Source: Acidobacteriota bacterium
Lineage (GTDB): Bacteria; Acidobacteriota; Vicinamibacteria; Vicinamibacterales; UBA8438
Length of the DNA stretch: 44,565 nt
NCBI GenBank assembly: GCA_009861545.1
Contig: VXME01000169.1
Coordinates: 2,748-47,312 of the forward strand
Reading direction: 5' to 3'
Made by a program: the position numbers and the translations under genes. The notes beneath the pieces were generated by a model. That model was not told the DNA's origin. It saw nothing but the letters and a program-made list of their open reading frames with translations, and ran no database searches. Shown one piece after another: positions 6,873 to 14,971 of the stretch; position 1 is the stretch's first letter; each line of letters begins with the position of its first letter.

Positions 6873-7772
6873 CTAGACGGCTATATTGCGCCGAAACTCC
6901 TCGCCTACAAACACCTTCATCAATCGAGCTAGCTTTAACAGTACAGCGTACACGTCCACTTCATTGACGTATAGCCTACCGTCTTCGCCTTGTGATGCCT
7001 TTGCTTTCTGCTGACTATTGGGGATTTTCAACCCCTGATCTTCGCCATATCTAAGCAACTGCCACAGGCCGTGAGGTAGACTGAACAGCAAGCTTTTGAA
7101 ACTCTCGTCGCCTACATTCTTGGCATCCAATCGCAAGCGCCTAGACGGTTCCAACGTGCCGCGGAGAGACACTAGGCTATGCTCTCTTGACGGAGGCACA
7201 AACTCCGAATCGTCATCAGTACGCCCATCGTCATCACTAGGGTAGTAGTAGCTCCCTCCCAACTCCCTGAGGAACAGCTCGCAAGCCTGGTAGGCATTGT
7301 ACGACGCTGAAAGTAATGGTGTGCCGGCAAGTCTTTCCGCTGCTTCCAGATAGTCCTCTGCAAGATAGCAGCGCGCGTATTCAGGTGAACCTAACTTCAT
7401 GTAGTTGCAGTTATCACAGACTAGTGACGAGCTATACACGACGTCGCCTTCGGTGTCGTCCCGGATTTCCAGCCTACCATTGCACCCTCTTCGCTTGCAG
7501 TGATCGTCTCTAGCTACTATTTCTTCAAGTCGAGCGCGGCGTCTTTTCTGCCTTTCTATAGATCTCCTGAACTCCGCCTCTATACCCGAGAAGTGCGCGA
7601 TAGCAGCGTCAAATTTGGGGAGACTGGCGGCTATCTGTGAGTAGTCTGGGAGACTGGCGGCTATCTGTGAGTAGTCTGGGAGACTGGCAAGCACATCGCT
7701 CACGTTGTCCCTGGCAAAGCGTTCTATATCCCGGGCCTGGGCTAGGAGTCGGTCAAAATCATCTCTTGTCAC
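6873..7772 (-). CDS. zinc-ribbon, HEPN-like protein; first gene of the operon
   Basis: This 299-residue protein starts at GTG 7772, chosen because GGAGGT sits 5 nt before it. Residues 27-53 hold a duplicated ten-residue unit (SLPDYSQIAA twice, then SLPKF). A coiled, Arg-rich stretch follows (60-85). A zinc ribbon comes next: C92-x4-C97 and C119-x2-C122. The second half is helical, with SASYNAYQACELFLRELGG resembling the helix of HEPN domains in which 'A.....A.EL.LK.L' recurs. I do not see the R-x4-6-H of catalytic HEPN RNases, so RNase activity is not supported. It leads a minus-strand operon of six genes. Confidence 0.62.
   Translation of the reverse strand: MTRDDFDRLLAQARDIERFARDNVSDVLASLPDYSQIAASLPDYSQIAASLPKFDAAIAHFSGIEAEFRRSIERQKRRRARLEEIVARDDHCKRRGCNGRLEIRDDTEGDVVYSSSLVCDNCNYMKLGSPEYARCYLAEDYLEAAERLAGTPLLSASYNAYQACELFLRELGGSYYYPSDDDGRTDDDSEFVPPSREHSLVSLRGTLEPSRRLRLDAKNVGDESFKSLLFSLPHGLWQLLRYGEDQGLKIPNSQQKAKASQGEDGRLYVNEVDVYAVLLKLARLMKVFVGEEFRRNIAV
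7621..7688. repeat. 30-bp in-frame tandem duplication
   Basis: Two exact copies of a 30-bp unit (7621-7650 and 7651-7680) are followed by the first 8 nt of a third. The unit is a multiple of three and codes for the ten-residue repeat in the zinc-ribbon protein, so changes in copy number would keep the frame. Confidence 0.9.
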
Positions 7773-7950
7773 ACACTACCTCCGAACAGCACTGCAATCC
7801 GATTCCACAGATGATCCGGCGGATCATAGCACACGGGCAGGCCACGACAGGAACCGCGGCGATCATCGGATGGACGGCTTGACTCTGTGCCGCAGATCCG
7901 GCTACCGTCCGCGGCATGAACCTCAACGACAGTCAACGCCGTGCGCTAAA
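7773..7950. promoter_or_regulatory. upstream region of the six-gene operon
   Basis: This short gap must carry the promoter of the minus-strand operon that starts at 7772. Only the GGAGGT ribosome binding site next to the GTG start is clear. I could not identify a convincing -35/-10 pair. Confidence 0.3.
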
Positions 7951-8186
7951 CTAATCGGGCTCGCCAGCATAATAACTTCTGACGCTTTCGATGAGCTCTT
8001 CCGGCGAGAGGAGTTCGAATGGGCCGGAGACAGGGGTGTTGTCCCACCTGTCGAGAACCTCGTCGACCGTCGAGCCCGTCTCGCGAGCCTCCTTGATAGC
8101 CTGTCCGATAAAGGCCTTATATATAGAATCGTGGGTATTTCGGTGAAGTGGAACAGCGATTCCGGGGATCTGGACCTCGGTCGACA
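7951..8186 (-). pseudogene. hypothetical gene truncated by IS21 insertion
   Basis: The minus-strand frame ending at 7951 reads VQIPGIAVPLHRNTHDSIYK, AFIGQAIKEARETGSTVDEV and on to SVRSYYAGEPD. It looks like genuine coding sequence, with acidic helices and no low complexity. Upstream it runs straight into the left end of the IS21-family element at about 8187, and no start codon of its own survives. It is the 3' part of a small gene of unknown family. Confidence 0.5.
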
Positions 8187-8188
8187 CC

Positions 8189-8230
8189 CAAAACCGGCCA
8201 TTAGTGGACGGCTGAAAACCGGCCATTTCC
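8189..8230. repeat. left terminal repeats of the IS21-family element
   Basis: Two direct units sharing AAAACCGGCCATT are spaced 25 nt apart, as expected for the multiple transposase binding sites at IS21 ends. They match the right-end units at 14921-14962 in inverted orientation. Confidence 0.8.
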
Positions 8231-8284
8231 GATAGCGGCCCGAGACGTTGACGCGGGTCGGGAACTCGACGTTCCTGCCCCGGC

Positions 8285-8983
8285 ATGAGCAACGTCTTGA
8301 GCAAAGAGAAACGACAACAGATCCTCGCGCTGGGACGCCTCGGCTGGTCGCTGCGGCGGATCGAAGAGGCCACCGGGGTCCGGCGCGAGACCGCCAGCGG
8401 TTACCTGAAAGCGGCCGGCCTGACCGTGCGCGGCCGTGGCCGCCCACCCGCTCGTCCGGCAAATCCGGCCATTTCCTCGGAGGTGTCCACCGACTCTGCG
8501 CCGGCCACGACGGCTGGCAAGTGCACGGACGACACCGCGACCGTCGCCGCGCAGCGGCCCAGTCGAGCGCCGCAGGCGAGCGCGTGCGAGCCCTACCGCG
8601 AGCTGATCGTCGACGCGCTCGGCCGCGGGCGCAACGCCACGGCCATCTGGCAGGACCTGGTCGACGACCACGGTTTCCCGGCGGGCTATGCGAGCGTGCG
8701 GCGCTTCGTCTCGACCGTCCGGCAGCAGCCCGCCGTCGAGGCTCGGGCGGTGATCACCAGGGCCCGGGGGGAGGAAGCACAGGTTGACTACGGCGACGGA
8801 CCGATGGTCCGTGACCCTGACACCGGCAAGTACCGCCGGACACGGCTCTTCGTCCTGACCCTGGGCTATTCGCGCAAGGCCGTCCGGCTGCTGGTCCACC
8901 GCTCCAGCGCGCAGGTCTGGGCCGAGCTGCACGAGCGGGCGTTTCGCCGCCTGGGCGGCACCACCCGTGTCGTCGTGCTCGAC
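8285..8983 (+). pseudogene. istA: istA, N-terminal part (IS21-family transposase)
   Basis: From the ATG at 8285 (MSNVLSKEKRQQILALGRLG) the frame codes an N-terminal helix-turn-helix (LGWSLRRIEEATGVRRETAS, then GYLKAAG) and the start of the DDE catalytic core: EEAQVDYGDGP supplies the first Asp, and TRVVVLD supplies the second. The frame is broken at that second Asp codon by the RIT element, and the C-terminal half resumes at 12507. Joined in frame, the junction reads VVLD-NLKEG, which is the normal IS21 sequence. The product cannot be a working transposase. Confidence 0.88.
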
Positions 8984-9007
8984 TATGTTCCCGGGAACAT
9001 AGTCGAG
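8978..9007. repeat. 30-bp perfect palindrome at the left RIT junction
   Basis: CTCGACTATGTTCCC is followed at once by its own reverse complement, GGGAACATAGTCGAG. The outer six bases CTCGAC belong to istA and recur at the right junction (12501-12506), so the palindrome is built from the target hexamer plus RIT left-end sequence. This is a likely recombinase core site. Confidence 0.9.
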
Positions 9008-9034
9008 CTTATGTGCCCGCGCACGATATGTGGC
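9002..9034. repeat. RIT left outer inverted repeat
   Basis: The 33 bases from GTCGAGCTTATGTGCC to GATATGTGGC are an exact reverse complement of 12474-12506. The inner part overlaps the 30-bp palindrome by its GTCGAG. Confidence 0.93.
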
Positions 9035-9082
9035 GCTGCGGGTGGAGCGGCTCGGTGAAGCAAGGCTGTGGCGGCTTCCGAT

Positions 9083-9096
9083 GGCCACATAACGGT
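9083..9096. repeat. RIT left inner inverted repeat
   Basis: GGCCACATAACGGT is exactly inverted at 12414-12427, right after the ritC stop. It shares GCCACATA with the outer repeat, which suggests a second binding site for the same recombinase. Confidence 0.8.
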
Positions 9097-9151
9097 GAGC
9101 ACGTCAGCACGGGGATGATCGCCGAGCGCCGAGAGCGCAAGGAGGTTGTCC

Positions 9152-10420
9152 ATGCTGGAACGATGCTACGCCCGCCCGAAAACCGTCGACCGCATTCGGT
9201 CATCCTGGCTCGGTGCCGCCATCGAGCAGTACGCCACGTGGTTCCTGGAGCGTGGCTATTCCCCGAAGCATCTCGGTCGCGCGGTGCCGATCCTGCTCCG
9301 CTTCGGGACGTTCGCCTACGACCGGGGCGCGAGATGCTACGCGGAGCTTCCGCCCGTGGTGCGGCCGTTTGTGGAGTACTGGATTACCCGCCCGGACCAC
9401 CGTCGCGCCCCGGGACCCGTAAGGCCGCGGTTGGCGCAGGAGATCCGCCGGCCGATCGAGCAGATGCTCCGGCTGATCGTCCCGGGCTTCGTCGGCACGC
9501 AGCGCCCCGTACTGGCGACGCCGTTCATCGACCAAGCACCGGGCTTCTTCGCCTACCTGCGTGATGAGCGCGGCCTGCGCGCCGCCACGCTCACGGAGTA
9601 CACCCACCACCTGCGGCAGCTTGCTGCGTATCTGCGCGACCATCGGCTCGACGACCTGCGGGCGCTGTCGCCAGTGGTCATCAGTGGATTCCTGACCGAT
9701 CGCAGCCGGCATCTCTCACGCTCGGGAATCGCGTGTCGGTGTGTCGTGCTGCGCGTGTTCTTGCGGTACCTCCATCGCGAAGGGCTCGTCGCGCGGGACC
9801 TGAGTCGTACCGTCGAGACCCCACGGGTCTACCGTCTGGCTAAGGTGCCGCGGTCGATTCAGTGGGACGAGGTTCGACGCATGTTGGAGGCGGTGGATCG
9901 CCGCACCGTCGTGGGCCGGCGCGACTACGCGATGCTGCTCCTGCTCGTCACCTACGGCTTGCGGGCGCGGGAGGTCGCTGCGCTCACGCTCGACGACATC
10001 GACTGGTCCTATGCTCGCCTTCGCATCCCGGAGCGGAAGGCCGGCCACTCGACGGCCTACCCCCTGTCCCCGCTCGTGGGTGGAGCCATCATCGACTACC
10101 TGAAGTCCGGCCGACCGACGACGCAGTCGCGCCGCGTGTTCTTCCGAATCATCGCTCCGTGCAAGCCCATCGAGTCCCACGCGGTTTCCTGCCGCGTCAC
10201 CTACTACCTGCGGGAAGCGGGCATCGTCGTTCCCCGGCCCGGTTCGCACACGCTGCGCCATACCTGCGTACAGCGCCTCGTCGACGCGGGGTGGCCCCTG
10301 AAGTCGATCGGCGACTACGTCGGGCATCGCAGTTCCGCGTCGACCGAGGTCTACAGCAAGGTGGCCATCGAGACCCTCCGTGAGGTCGCCTGCGGCGATG
10401 GCGAGGAGGAGGTCGTATAA
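9152..10420 (+). CDS. ritA: RIT tyrosine recombinase A
   Basis: The start ATG 9152 (MLERCYARPKTVDRIRSSWL) has AAGGAGGT just upstream. The 422-residue protein has an N-terminal SAM-like DNA-binding region and the catalytic set of tyrosine recombinases: Arg in TYGLRAREVAAL, HTLRHT (H-x-x-R), the GHRS motif in the His/Trp position, and the nucleophile in STEVYSKV. The extra N-terminal segment makes it the largest of the trio. Its TAA stop (10418-10420) overlaps the expected start of ritB. In the RIT elements I know of, the three recombinases act together, but the exact division of labour is not settled. Confidence 0.88.
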   Translation: MLERCYARPKTVDRIRSSWLGAAIEQYATWFLERGYSPKHLGRAVPILLRFGTFAYDRGARCYAELPPVVRPFVEYWITRPDHRRAPGPVRPRLAQEIRRPIEQMLRLIVPGFVGTQRPVLATPFIDQAPGFFAYLRDERGLRAATLTEYTHHLRQLAAYLRDHRLDDLRALSPVVISGFLTDRSRHLSRSGIACRCVVLRVFLRYLHREGLVARDLSRTVETPRVYRLAKVPRSIQWDEVRRMLEAVDRRTVVGRRDYAMLLLLVTYGLRAREVAALTLDDIDWSYARLRIPERKAGHSTAYPLSPLVGGAIIDYLKSGRPTTQSRRVFFRIIAPCKPIESHAVSCRVTYYLREAGIVVPRPGSHTLRHTCVQRLVDAGWPLKSIGDYVGHRSSASTEVYSKVAIETLREVACGDGEEEVV

Positions 10421-11403
10421 GCCGCCTCTGGACCGGATTTCGGAGCGCCTGCACCGACGGGATACAGGCCTTCCTGGCGTACAAGCGCGCTCTCGGGCGG
10501 CAGTACCGGGCCGAGGAGAAGGCCTTGCGGCTCTTCGATCGCTTCCTTGCGGAGCATCGCATCACCACGGCCGCCGAGGTCACGCCCGTGATGATCGACG
10601 AGTTCCTCTCCTCCCGACCACGCCCGGCGCCGCGAAGCTACAACCACCTGCACGGGACCCTGGCCCGATTCTTCGACTGGATGATTCGCCATGAGCGTCT
10701 CCAGTGCTCCCCCGTGCGCTCGAAGCCGCGCCGCGGGACCCGCGTTCGCCTGCCGTTCCTCCTCGATCCCGCGGCCGCGCGGCGGCTCTTCAACGTGGCG
10801 GGTCAGTTACCGGACACCCGTTTCACAGCCTGCCGCGGGTCGAGCTTCCGCACCATCTTCACGCTGCTCTACGGCTTGGGCCTGCGGGTGGGGGAAGTCG
10901 AACGGTTGCGCATCGGCGACATCGACGCCACCCGGCGCGTGCTCCACATTCGGGACACGAAGTTCGCCAAGAGCCGTCTGGTGCCGTTCGGCCCGCGGAT
11001 CGACGCGGTGCTCACCGCGCATCTCGCGCGGCGCGCGCAGCAGCAGCTTCTCTCAGCCGAGATGCCCGTGTTCGCGAAGCGTAGCGGGCGACCGATCAGC
11101 GCCGTCGCCATCAGTCTGATGTTCCATCAGCTCGTGCCGCAACTGGAGCTGGTCGTTCCCGACGGCGCCGTCGGCCCGCGGGCCCACGACCTGCGCCATG
11201 CGTTTGCGACCCGCACGCTGACGCGATGGTACCGGAACGGAATCGACCCCCGCTCGCGGCTGTTGTCGCTCGCCACTTTCCTTGGACACGTGAATCCTGC
11301 CTCCACGGCCGTCTATCTCACGATGACGCCGGAGCTCTTGAGTCATGCGAGCGAGCGGTTTCGCACGTGGGCCGAGCCCGTCCTCGAGGAGGTGCCGCGA
11401 TGA
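10417..11403 (+). CDS. ritB: RIT tyrosine recombinase B, start codon changed to ATA
   Basis: Homologous-looking sequence begins at codon 10417 (ISRLWTGFRSACTDGIQAFL, then AYKRALGRQYRAEEKALRLF), immediately after GAGGAGGT at the right distance. The codon there is ATA, not ATG; the overlap with ritA is ATAA where ATGA would be expected, as at the ritB-ritC junction. No ATG or GTG start is seen near the true N-terminus, and the next usable codon (TTG 10525) would drop 36 residues of the N-terminal domain. The catalytic motifs are intact: GLGLRVGEVERL, HDLRHAFATR, GHVNPASTAVYLTM. The protein may be poorly made or initiate at ATA. Confidence 0.82.
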   Translation: MSRLWTGFRSACTDGIQAFLAYKRALGRQYRAEEKALRLFDRFLAEHRITTAAEVTPVMIDEFLSSRPRPAPRSYNHLHGTLARFFDWMIRHERLQCSPVRSKPRRGTRVRLPFLLDPAAARRLFNVAGQLPDTRFTACRGSSFRTIFTLLYGLGLRVGEVERLRIGDIDATRRVLHIRDTKFAKSRLVPFGPRIDAVLTAHLARRAQQQLLSAEMPVFAKRSGRPISAVAISLMFHQLVPQLELVVPDGAVGPRAHDLRHAFATRTLTRWYRNGIDPRSRLLSLATFLGHVNPASTAVYLTMTPELLSHASERFRTWAEPVLEEVPR

Positions 11404-12413
11404 CACCCTCGCTCGGTGCGCTGCTGCACGCGCTCCTGGTCGATGAGCTGCCGCTCCAGAGGGGCTTCCGCCCCGCTTCGATAAAGGCGTACCGGGACGG
11501 ACTACGCCTCTTTCTCACGTTCGTTGCCGCAGACCGGGCTTGCCGGCTGACGCAGCTCACCCCCGAGGACCTGACCGTCGAACGGGTCCAGCGTTTCCTG
11601 TTGCATCTCGAGGAGAAGCGGCACAATCACCGGCGTACCCGCAACCATCGACTCACGATCCTGCAGACCTTCTTCGAGTTTCTCGCGCAGCGGTGCCCCG
11701 AGCTGCTCGCGGTCGCACAGCGCGTCGCCGCGATTGCCGTCAAGCGTACGGCCCCAGCCGAGACTCGTTTCCTCGAGCGGGAGGAGATCGCTCAGCTCTT
11801 CCGCCGACTGCCCTCCGCCGGGCCCTACGCCCTCCGTGACCGGACCCTGTTGTTACTGCTCTACAACACCGGCGCCCGCGTGCAGGAAGTCGCCGACCTG
11901 CGCATCGCGGACCTCGACTTGCAGGGCCAGCCGAGTGTCCGACTGCACGGCAAGGGTGACAAATGGCGGACCTGTCCACTCTGGCCCCAGACGGCTCAGC
12001 TGCTGGAAGACCTGCTCCAGACCAGACGCCCCGCGCCATCGGCTACGATGCCCGTCTTCGTCTCCCGCAGCGCCCGTGCCCTCACACGCTTCGGGATCTA
12101 CAAGATCGTGCGTCGCCACACCCGCCATCTGGACAGCCTGGGCCCGCCGACCAGACAGCACATCAGCCCGCATGTCTTTCGACACACAGCGGCCGTCCAC
12201 CTCCTGGAAGCCGGAGTCGACGTCAACGTGATCCGCAGCTGGCTCGGCCACGTTCACCTCGACACGACCAACCGGTACGCCGAGATCACGATTCGCACGA
12301 AGCTGGCAGCCGTACAACTCTGTGAGCCCGTCGCAACCGCTGCGGATTCACCCCGCCGAAGATCTATTTGGCGCAACGACGAGGCGCTGCTGTCCTGGCT
12401 CGCTTCGCTGTGA
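11400..12413 (+). CDS. ritC: RIT tyrosine recombinase C
   Basis: ATG 11400 overlaps the ritB stop as ATGA and has GAGGAGGT upstream. The 337-residue protein has an N-terminal core-binding domain (about 1-110) and a catalytic domain with Arg in NTGARVQEVADL, Lys in LHGKGDKWR, HVFRHT and GHVHLDTTNRYAEI with the nucleophilic Tyr. It is the most XerC/D-like of the three. The right inner and outer repeats follow within 100 nt. Confidence 0.9.
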   Translation: MTPSLGALLHALLVDELPLQRGFRPASIKAYRDGLRLFLTFVAADRACRLTQLTPEDLTVERVQRFLLHLEEKRHNHRRTRNHRLTILQTFFEFLAQRCPELLAVAQRVAAIAVKRTAPAETRFLEREEIAQLFRRLPSAGPYALRDRTLLLLLYNTGARVQEVADLRIADLDLQGQPSVRLHGKGDKWRTCPLWPQTAQLLEDLLQTRRPAPSATMPVFVSRSARALTRFGIYKIVRRHTRHLDSLGPPTRQHISPHVFRHTAAVHLLEAGVDVNVIRSWLGHVHLDTTNRYAEITIRTKLAAVQLCEPVATAADSPRRRSIWRNDEALLSWLASL

Positions 12414-12427
12414 ACCGTTATGTGGCC
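12414..12427. repeat. RIT right inner inverted repeat
   Basis: ACCGTTATGTGGCC is the exact reverse complement of 9083-9096 and starts at the base after the ritC stop codon. Confidence 0.8.
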
Positions 12428-12473
12428 GCCCGCTCGAGGTCCGCCTCGCAGAGCTTCGCCCGGTACACCCACG

Positions 12474-12506
12474 GCCACATATCGTGCGCGGGCACATAAG
12501 CTCGAC
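12474..12506. repeat. RIT right outer inverted repeat
   Basis: This is an exact 33-bp reverse complement of 9002-9034, ending in CTCGAC, the hexamer that also precedes the left end. The istA reading frame resumes directly after it with AACCTCAAGGAGGGC. Confidence 0.93.
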
Positions 12507-13399
12507 AACCTCAAGGAGGGCGTCCTCGCCCCGGACATCTACGACCCGACGCTGAATCCGCTCTACCGCGACGTGGTCGCCCACTACGGCGTCGTCGCCC
12601 TGCCGTGTCGCGTCCGCGATCCCGATCGGAAGGCAAGGTCGAAGCCAGTGTCGGACACACGAAAAGGACGCCGCTGCGCGGCCTCCGCTTCGAGCACCTC
12701 GACGACGGCCAGGCATACCTGGACCGCTGGGACCGGCGCTGGGCCGACACCCGCATCCACGGAACGACCAAGCGCCAGGTCGCCGCCATGTTCGAGGAAG
12801 AACGCCCCGCGCTCGGTCCGTTGCCCATCGAGCCGTTCCGCTACTACCAGTACGGCCGCCGCAGTGTGCATCTGGACGGTTGCGTCGAGGTCGCCTCGGC
12901 CTACTACTCGGCGCCGCCCGGATGGATCGGACGCCGCGTCGACGTTCAGTGGGACGACATCCACGTCCGCCTCCTCGACCCGAGCACCGGCCAGCTGCTG
13001 CGCGAGCACCTGCGCACAAAGCGCGGCTGGCATCGCATCGCCGACGACGACCGGCCCACTCGCACCCCGCCGAAGACCCTCGCCCTGCTCGCCGCCGCCA
13101 AGCGGGCCGGCCCCGCCATCTCCACCGTCTGCGACCACATCCACCGGCATGAGGGCGCCGCCGGCGTCCGACGCATCCTCGGCGTCCTCTCCCTCGTCAA
13201 GAAGCACGGGGCCGCCGTCGTCGAACACGCCGCTACCGGCGCACTCGAACTCGGCGTGCCCACCTACCGCTTCCTGAAACGCTTCCTCGACCGCCATCGC
13301 GTCGCGCCGCCGCTGTCGTTGCGCCAGGTCGACCCGCTCATCCGCGAACTGACCGTCTACCGCGATCTGATCGACCGCAGAACAGGAGACCCTTCATGA
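12507..13399 (+). pseudogene. istA: istA, C-terminal part, with an additional frameshift
   Basis: The sequence resumes as NLKEGVLAPDIYDPTLNPLY, then RDVVAHYG, and reaches DPDRK near 12630. There one G appears to be missing (AAGGCAAGG where AAGGGCAAGG would give RKGKVEAS), and the reading continues in another frame as KVEASVGHTKRTPLRGLRFE, including the catalytic Glu, to the stop at 13397-13399. So istA carries two independent lesions: the RIT insertion and a 1-nt deletion in a G run. The stop overlaps istB as ATGA. Confidence 0.85.
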
Positions 13400-14157
13400 A
13401 TCTCGTCGAACTCGACCAGGCGCTGCGAAAGCTGCGCCTCTCCGGCATGGCCAACGTCCTCGAAACCCGCCTGCTCCAGGCCCAGACCGAGCAGATGGCC
13501 CCTATCGACCTGCTCGCCGCGCTCGTCTCCGACGAGCTCCAGCGCCGCGAGGACCGCCTGCTCGAACGCCGGCACAAGCAGGCCCGATTCCGGGACCCCG
13601 ACCGCGCGCTCGACGGCTTCGACTTCGACTTCAACAAGAAGATCAACGGCGCGCTCGTCTTCGAGCTCGCCACCGCACGCTTCATCGCAAAGCGCGAGGA
13701 CGTTTTGCTCATCGGCCAGCCCGGTACCGGCAAGAGCCACCTCGCCCAGGCCATCGGCCGCGCCGGCATCCAGCAGGGCTATCGCGTCCTCTACCGCGAA
13801 ACCCACACCTTCCTCGAAGAACTCGCCGAGGCGACGCTCGCCGAGACCCGCAAGGACTACCTCGCCGAACTCGCCCGCGCGCACCTGCTCATCATCGACG
13901 ACCTCGGCATGCGCAAGCTGCCACACACCGCCGCCGAGGACCTGCTCGAGCTGATCATGCGCCGTTACGAGCGGGCCTCGACGATGCTCACCTCCAACCG
14001 GCCGGTCGACGAGTGGGGCAAGCTGCTCGGCGACACCGCCGCGGTCACCGCGCTGCTCGACCGGCTCCTGCATCACGCACACGTGCTCAAGTGCGGGCCG
14101 CGCAGTTGGCGCACCCGGGTGCGGACCACCTTGATAAAGTCGACGGGAGGCGCGTAA
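13396..14157 (+). CDS. istB: IS21-family helper ATPase IstB
   Basis: This is a 253-residue AAA+ ATPase with a complete Walker A (GQPGTGKSH) and Walker B (LLIIDDLG), the R-rich DELQRREDRLLERR segment, and the family's C-terminal LLHHAHVLKCGPRSWR. IstB binds DNA and helps IstA choose and engage the target. It is intact in length and overlaps istA by ATGA. Since istA is broken, this copy could act only on related elements elsewhere. Confidence 0.93.
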   Translation: MNLVELDQALRKLRLSGMANVLETRLLQAQTEQMAPIDLLAALVSDELQRREDRLLERRHKQARFRDPDRALDGFDFDFNKKINGALVFELATARFIAKREDVLLIGQPGTGKSHLAQAIGRAGIQQGYRVLYRETHTFLEELAEATLAETRKDYLAELARAHLLIIDDLGMRKLPHTAAEDLLELIMRRYERASTMLTSNRPVDEWGKLLGDTAAVTALLDRLLHHAHVLKCGPRSWRTRVRTTLIKSTGGA

Positions 14158-14920
14158 CCGGTGCGGAGTCGGTGGCTCATCCGGCGCTTTCGCACCGGGT
14201 CGCAGTCCAGACCCCGTGGGCACGTTTCCTCCACCCCCGATCCGGTAGCCGGCGTTCGGCGGGCGTCCGAAGGCGTCCGCAGCCTTCCGCCAGTTGCCCC
14301 GGTGTTGCACAGCGGCGCGGAGGATTCGCGCGCGGCCGAGCGTCAACGCCCATCCGGACGTGGTCCGCGCGCGCGAGAGCACGGCCTCCAGGCTCGCGCG
14401 GCGCAACTACCGACTCCGACCGTCCCCACCGCCGCCGCGTGCGCCAGACGAGCCTTCCGCGGCACTCGAGTGGTCGCTCGACGCAACGCCCTTTCCCGCT
14501 CGTCGTCGTCGACCACACCGTCCGGCCCAGCCCGGCCGTTGCGTCTCGCGAGCGTACCCCGGCCGGGTATGACCAACACCGACGTCCGGCTCGGAACCCA
14601 CCCGGCAGACCGGACCAGACAAGGCCCTCGCTGCCGCTCGGAACATTTGCCTCGCGCACGCTGTCGCGGACCAACGCGAACGCATACACCGATGCCGATG
14701 ACAACCGAGCGGCGGGTCTGTCGCCACGCTTGCGCCTCGATCACTCGGCCGACGGGTTCGCGACCGCAGAGTTGCTCGAGCAGGTCTGCGATCTGGATCT
14801 GTCGGTACTGGAGGCTGTCGAGCTGCCCAGGGGCTTCGGGTGTGACGGCTACCGCGCCGGCAAACACCTTGCCAACAGAGGACGCCGTGAAGTAGATCTC
14901 AACTCCAGTCTCGGGCCGCC
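14158..14920. other. non-coding tail of the IS21-family element
   Basis: About 760 nt lie between istB and the right terminal repeats. All long open frames overlap each other and have GC-driven, Arg/Pro/Ser-rich translations. I see no recognisable domain, no ribosome binding site and no RNA gene. It may be a decayed passenger or a piece of captured flanking DNA. Confidence 0.5.
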
Positions 14921-14962
14921 GGAAATGGCCGGCTTTGAGGCGCCCACAAATGGCCGGTTTTG
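14921..14962. repeat. right terminal repeats of the IS21-family element
   Basis: Units GGAAATGGCCGGCTTTG and AATGGCCGGTTTTG are inverted copies of the left-end units. Confidence 0.8.
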
Positions 14963-14971
14963 ACCCGTCCA

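Larger units (their letters stand above)
8984..12506 (+). mobile_element. RIT element (recombinase in trio) inserted in istA
   Basis: Three consecutive tyrosine recombinase genes in one direction with ATGA-type overlaps, bounded by a perfect 33-bp inverted repeat (9002-9034 and 12474-12506), match the published definition of RIT elements. The hexamer CTCGAC flanks the insert on both sides (8978-8983 and 12501-12506), so removal of one copy plus the insert (3,523 bp) restores istA. An inner inverted repeat (9083-9096 and 12414-12427) lies between the ends and the genes. The element is complete by structure. One point change may affect the second gene (see ritB). Confidence 0.9.
8187..14962 (+). 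mobile_element. IS21-family element, interrupted by a RIT element
   Basis: The genes are istA (8285-13399, split) and istB (13396-14157). The ends carry the paired subterminal repeats typical of IS21: CAAAACCGGCCATT and GAAAACCGGCCATTTCC on the left (8189-8202, 8214-8230), and their inverted forms on the right (14921-14937, 14949-14962). Without the 3.5-kb insertion the element would be about 3.25 kb, longer than usual for IS21, because about 760 nt of non-coding sequence lie between istB and the right end. The exact outer bases and any target duplication could not be fixed by eye. Confidence 0.8.

Noticed and set aside
12420-13277. 285-codon frame as a separate gene
   Set aside because: Its first part is istA sequence and its later part is out of frame with istA; a single missing G near 12632 explains it.
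14158-14963. Plus-strand 244- and 316-codon frames after istB
   Set aside because: They overlap each other in different frames, lack start signals and run into the IS terminal repeats.
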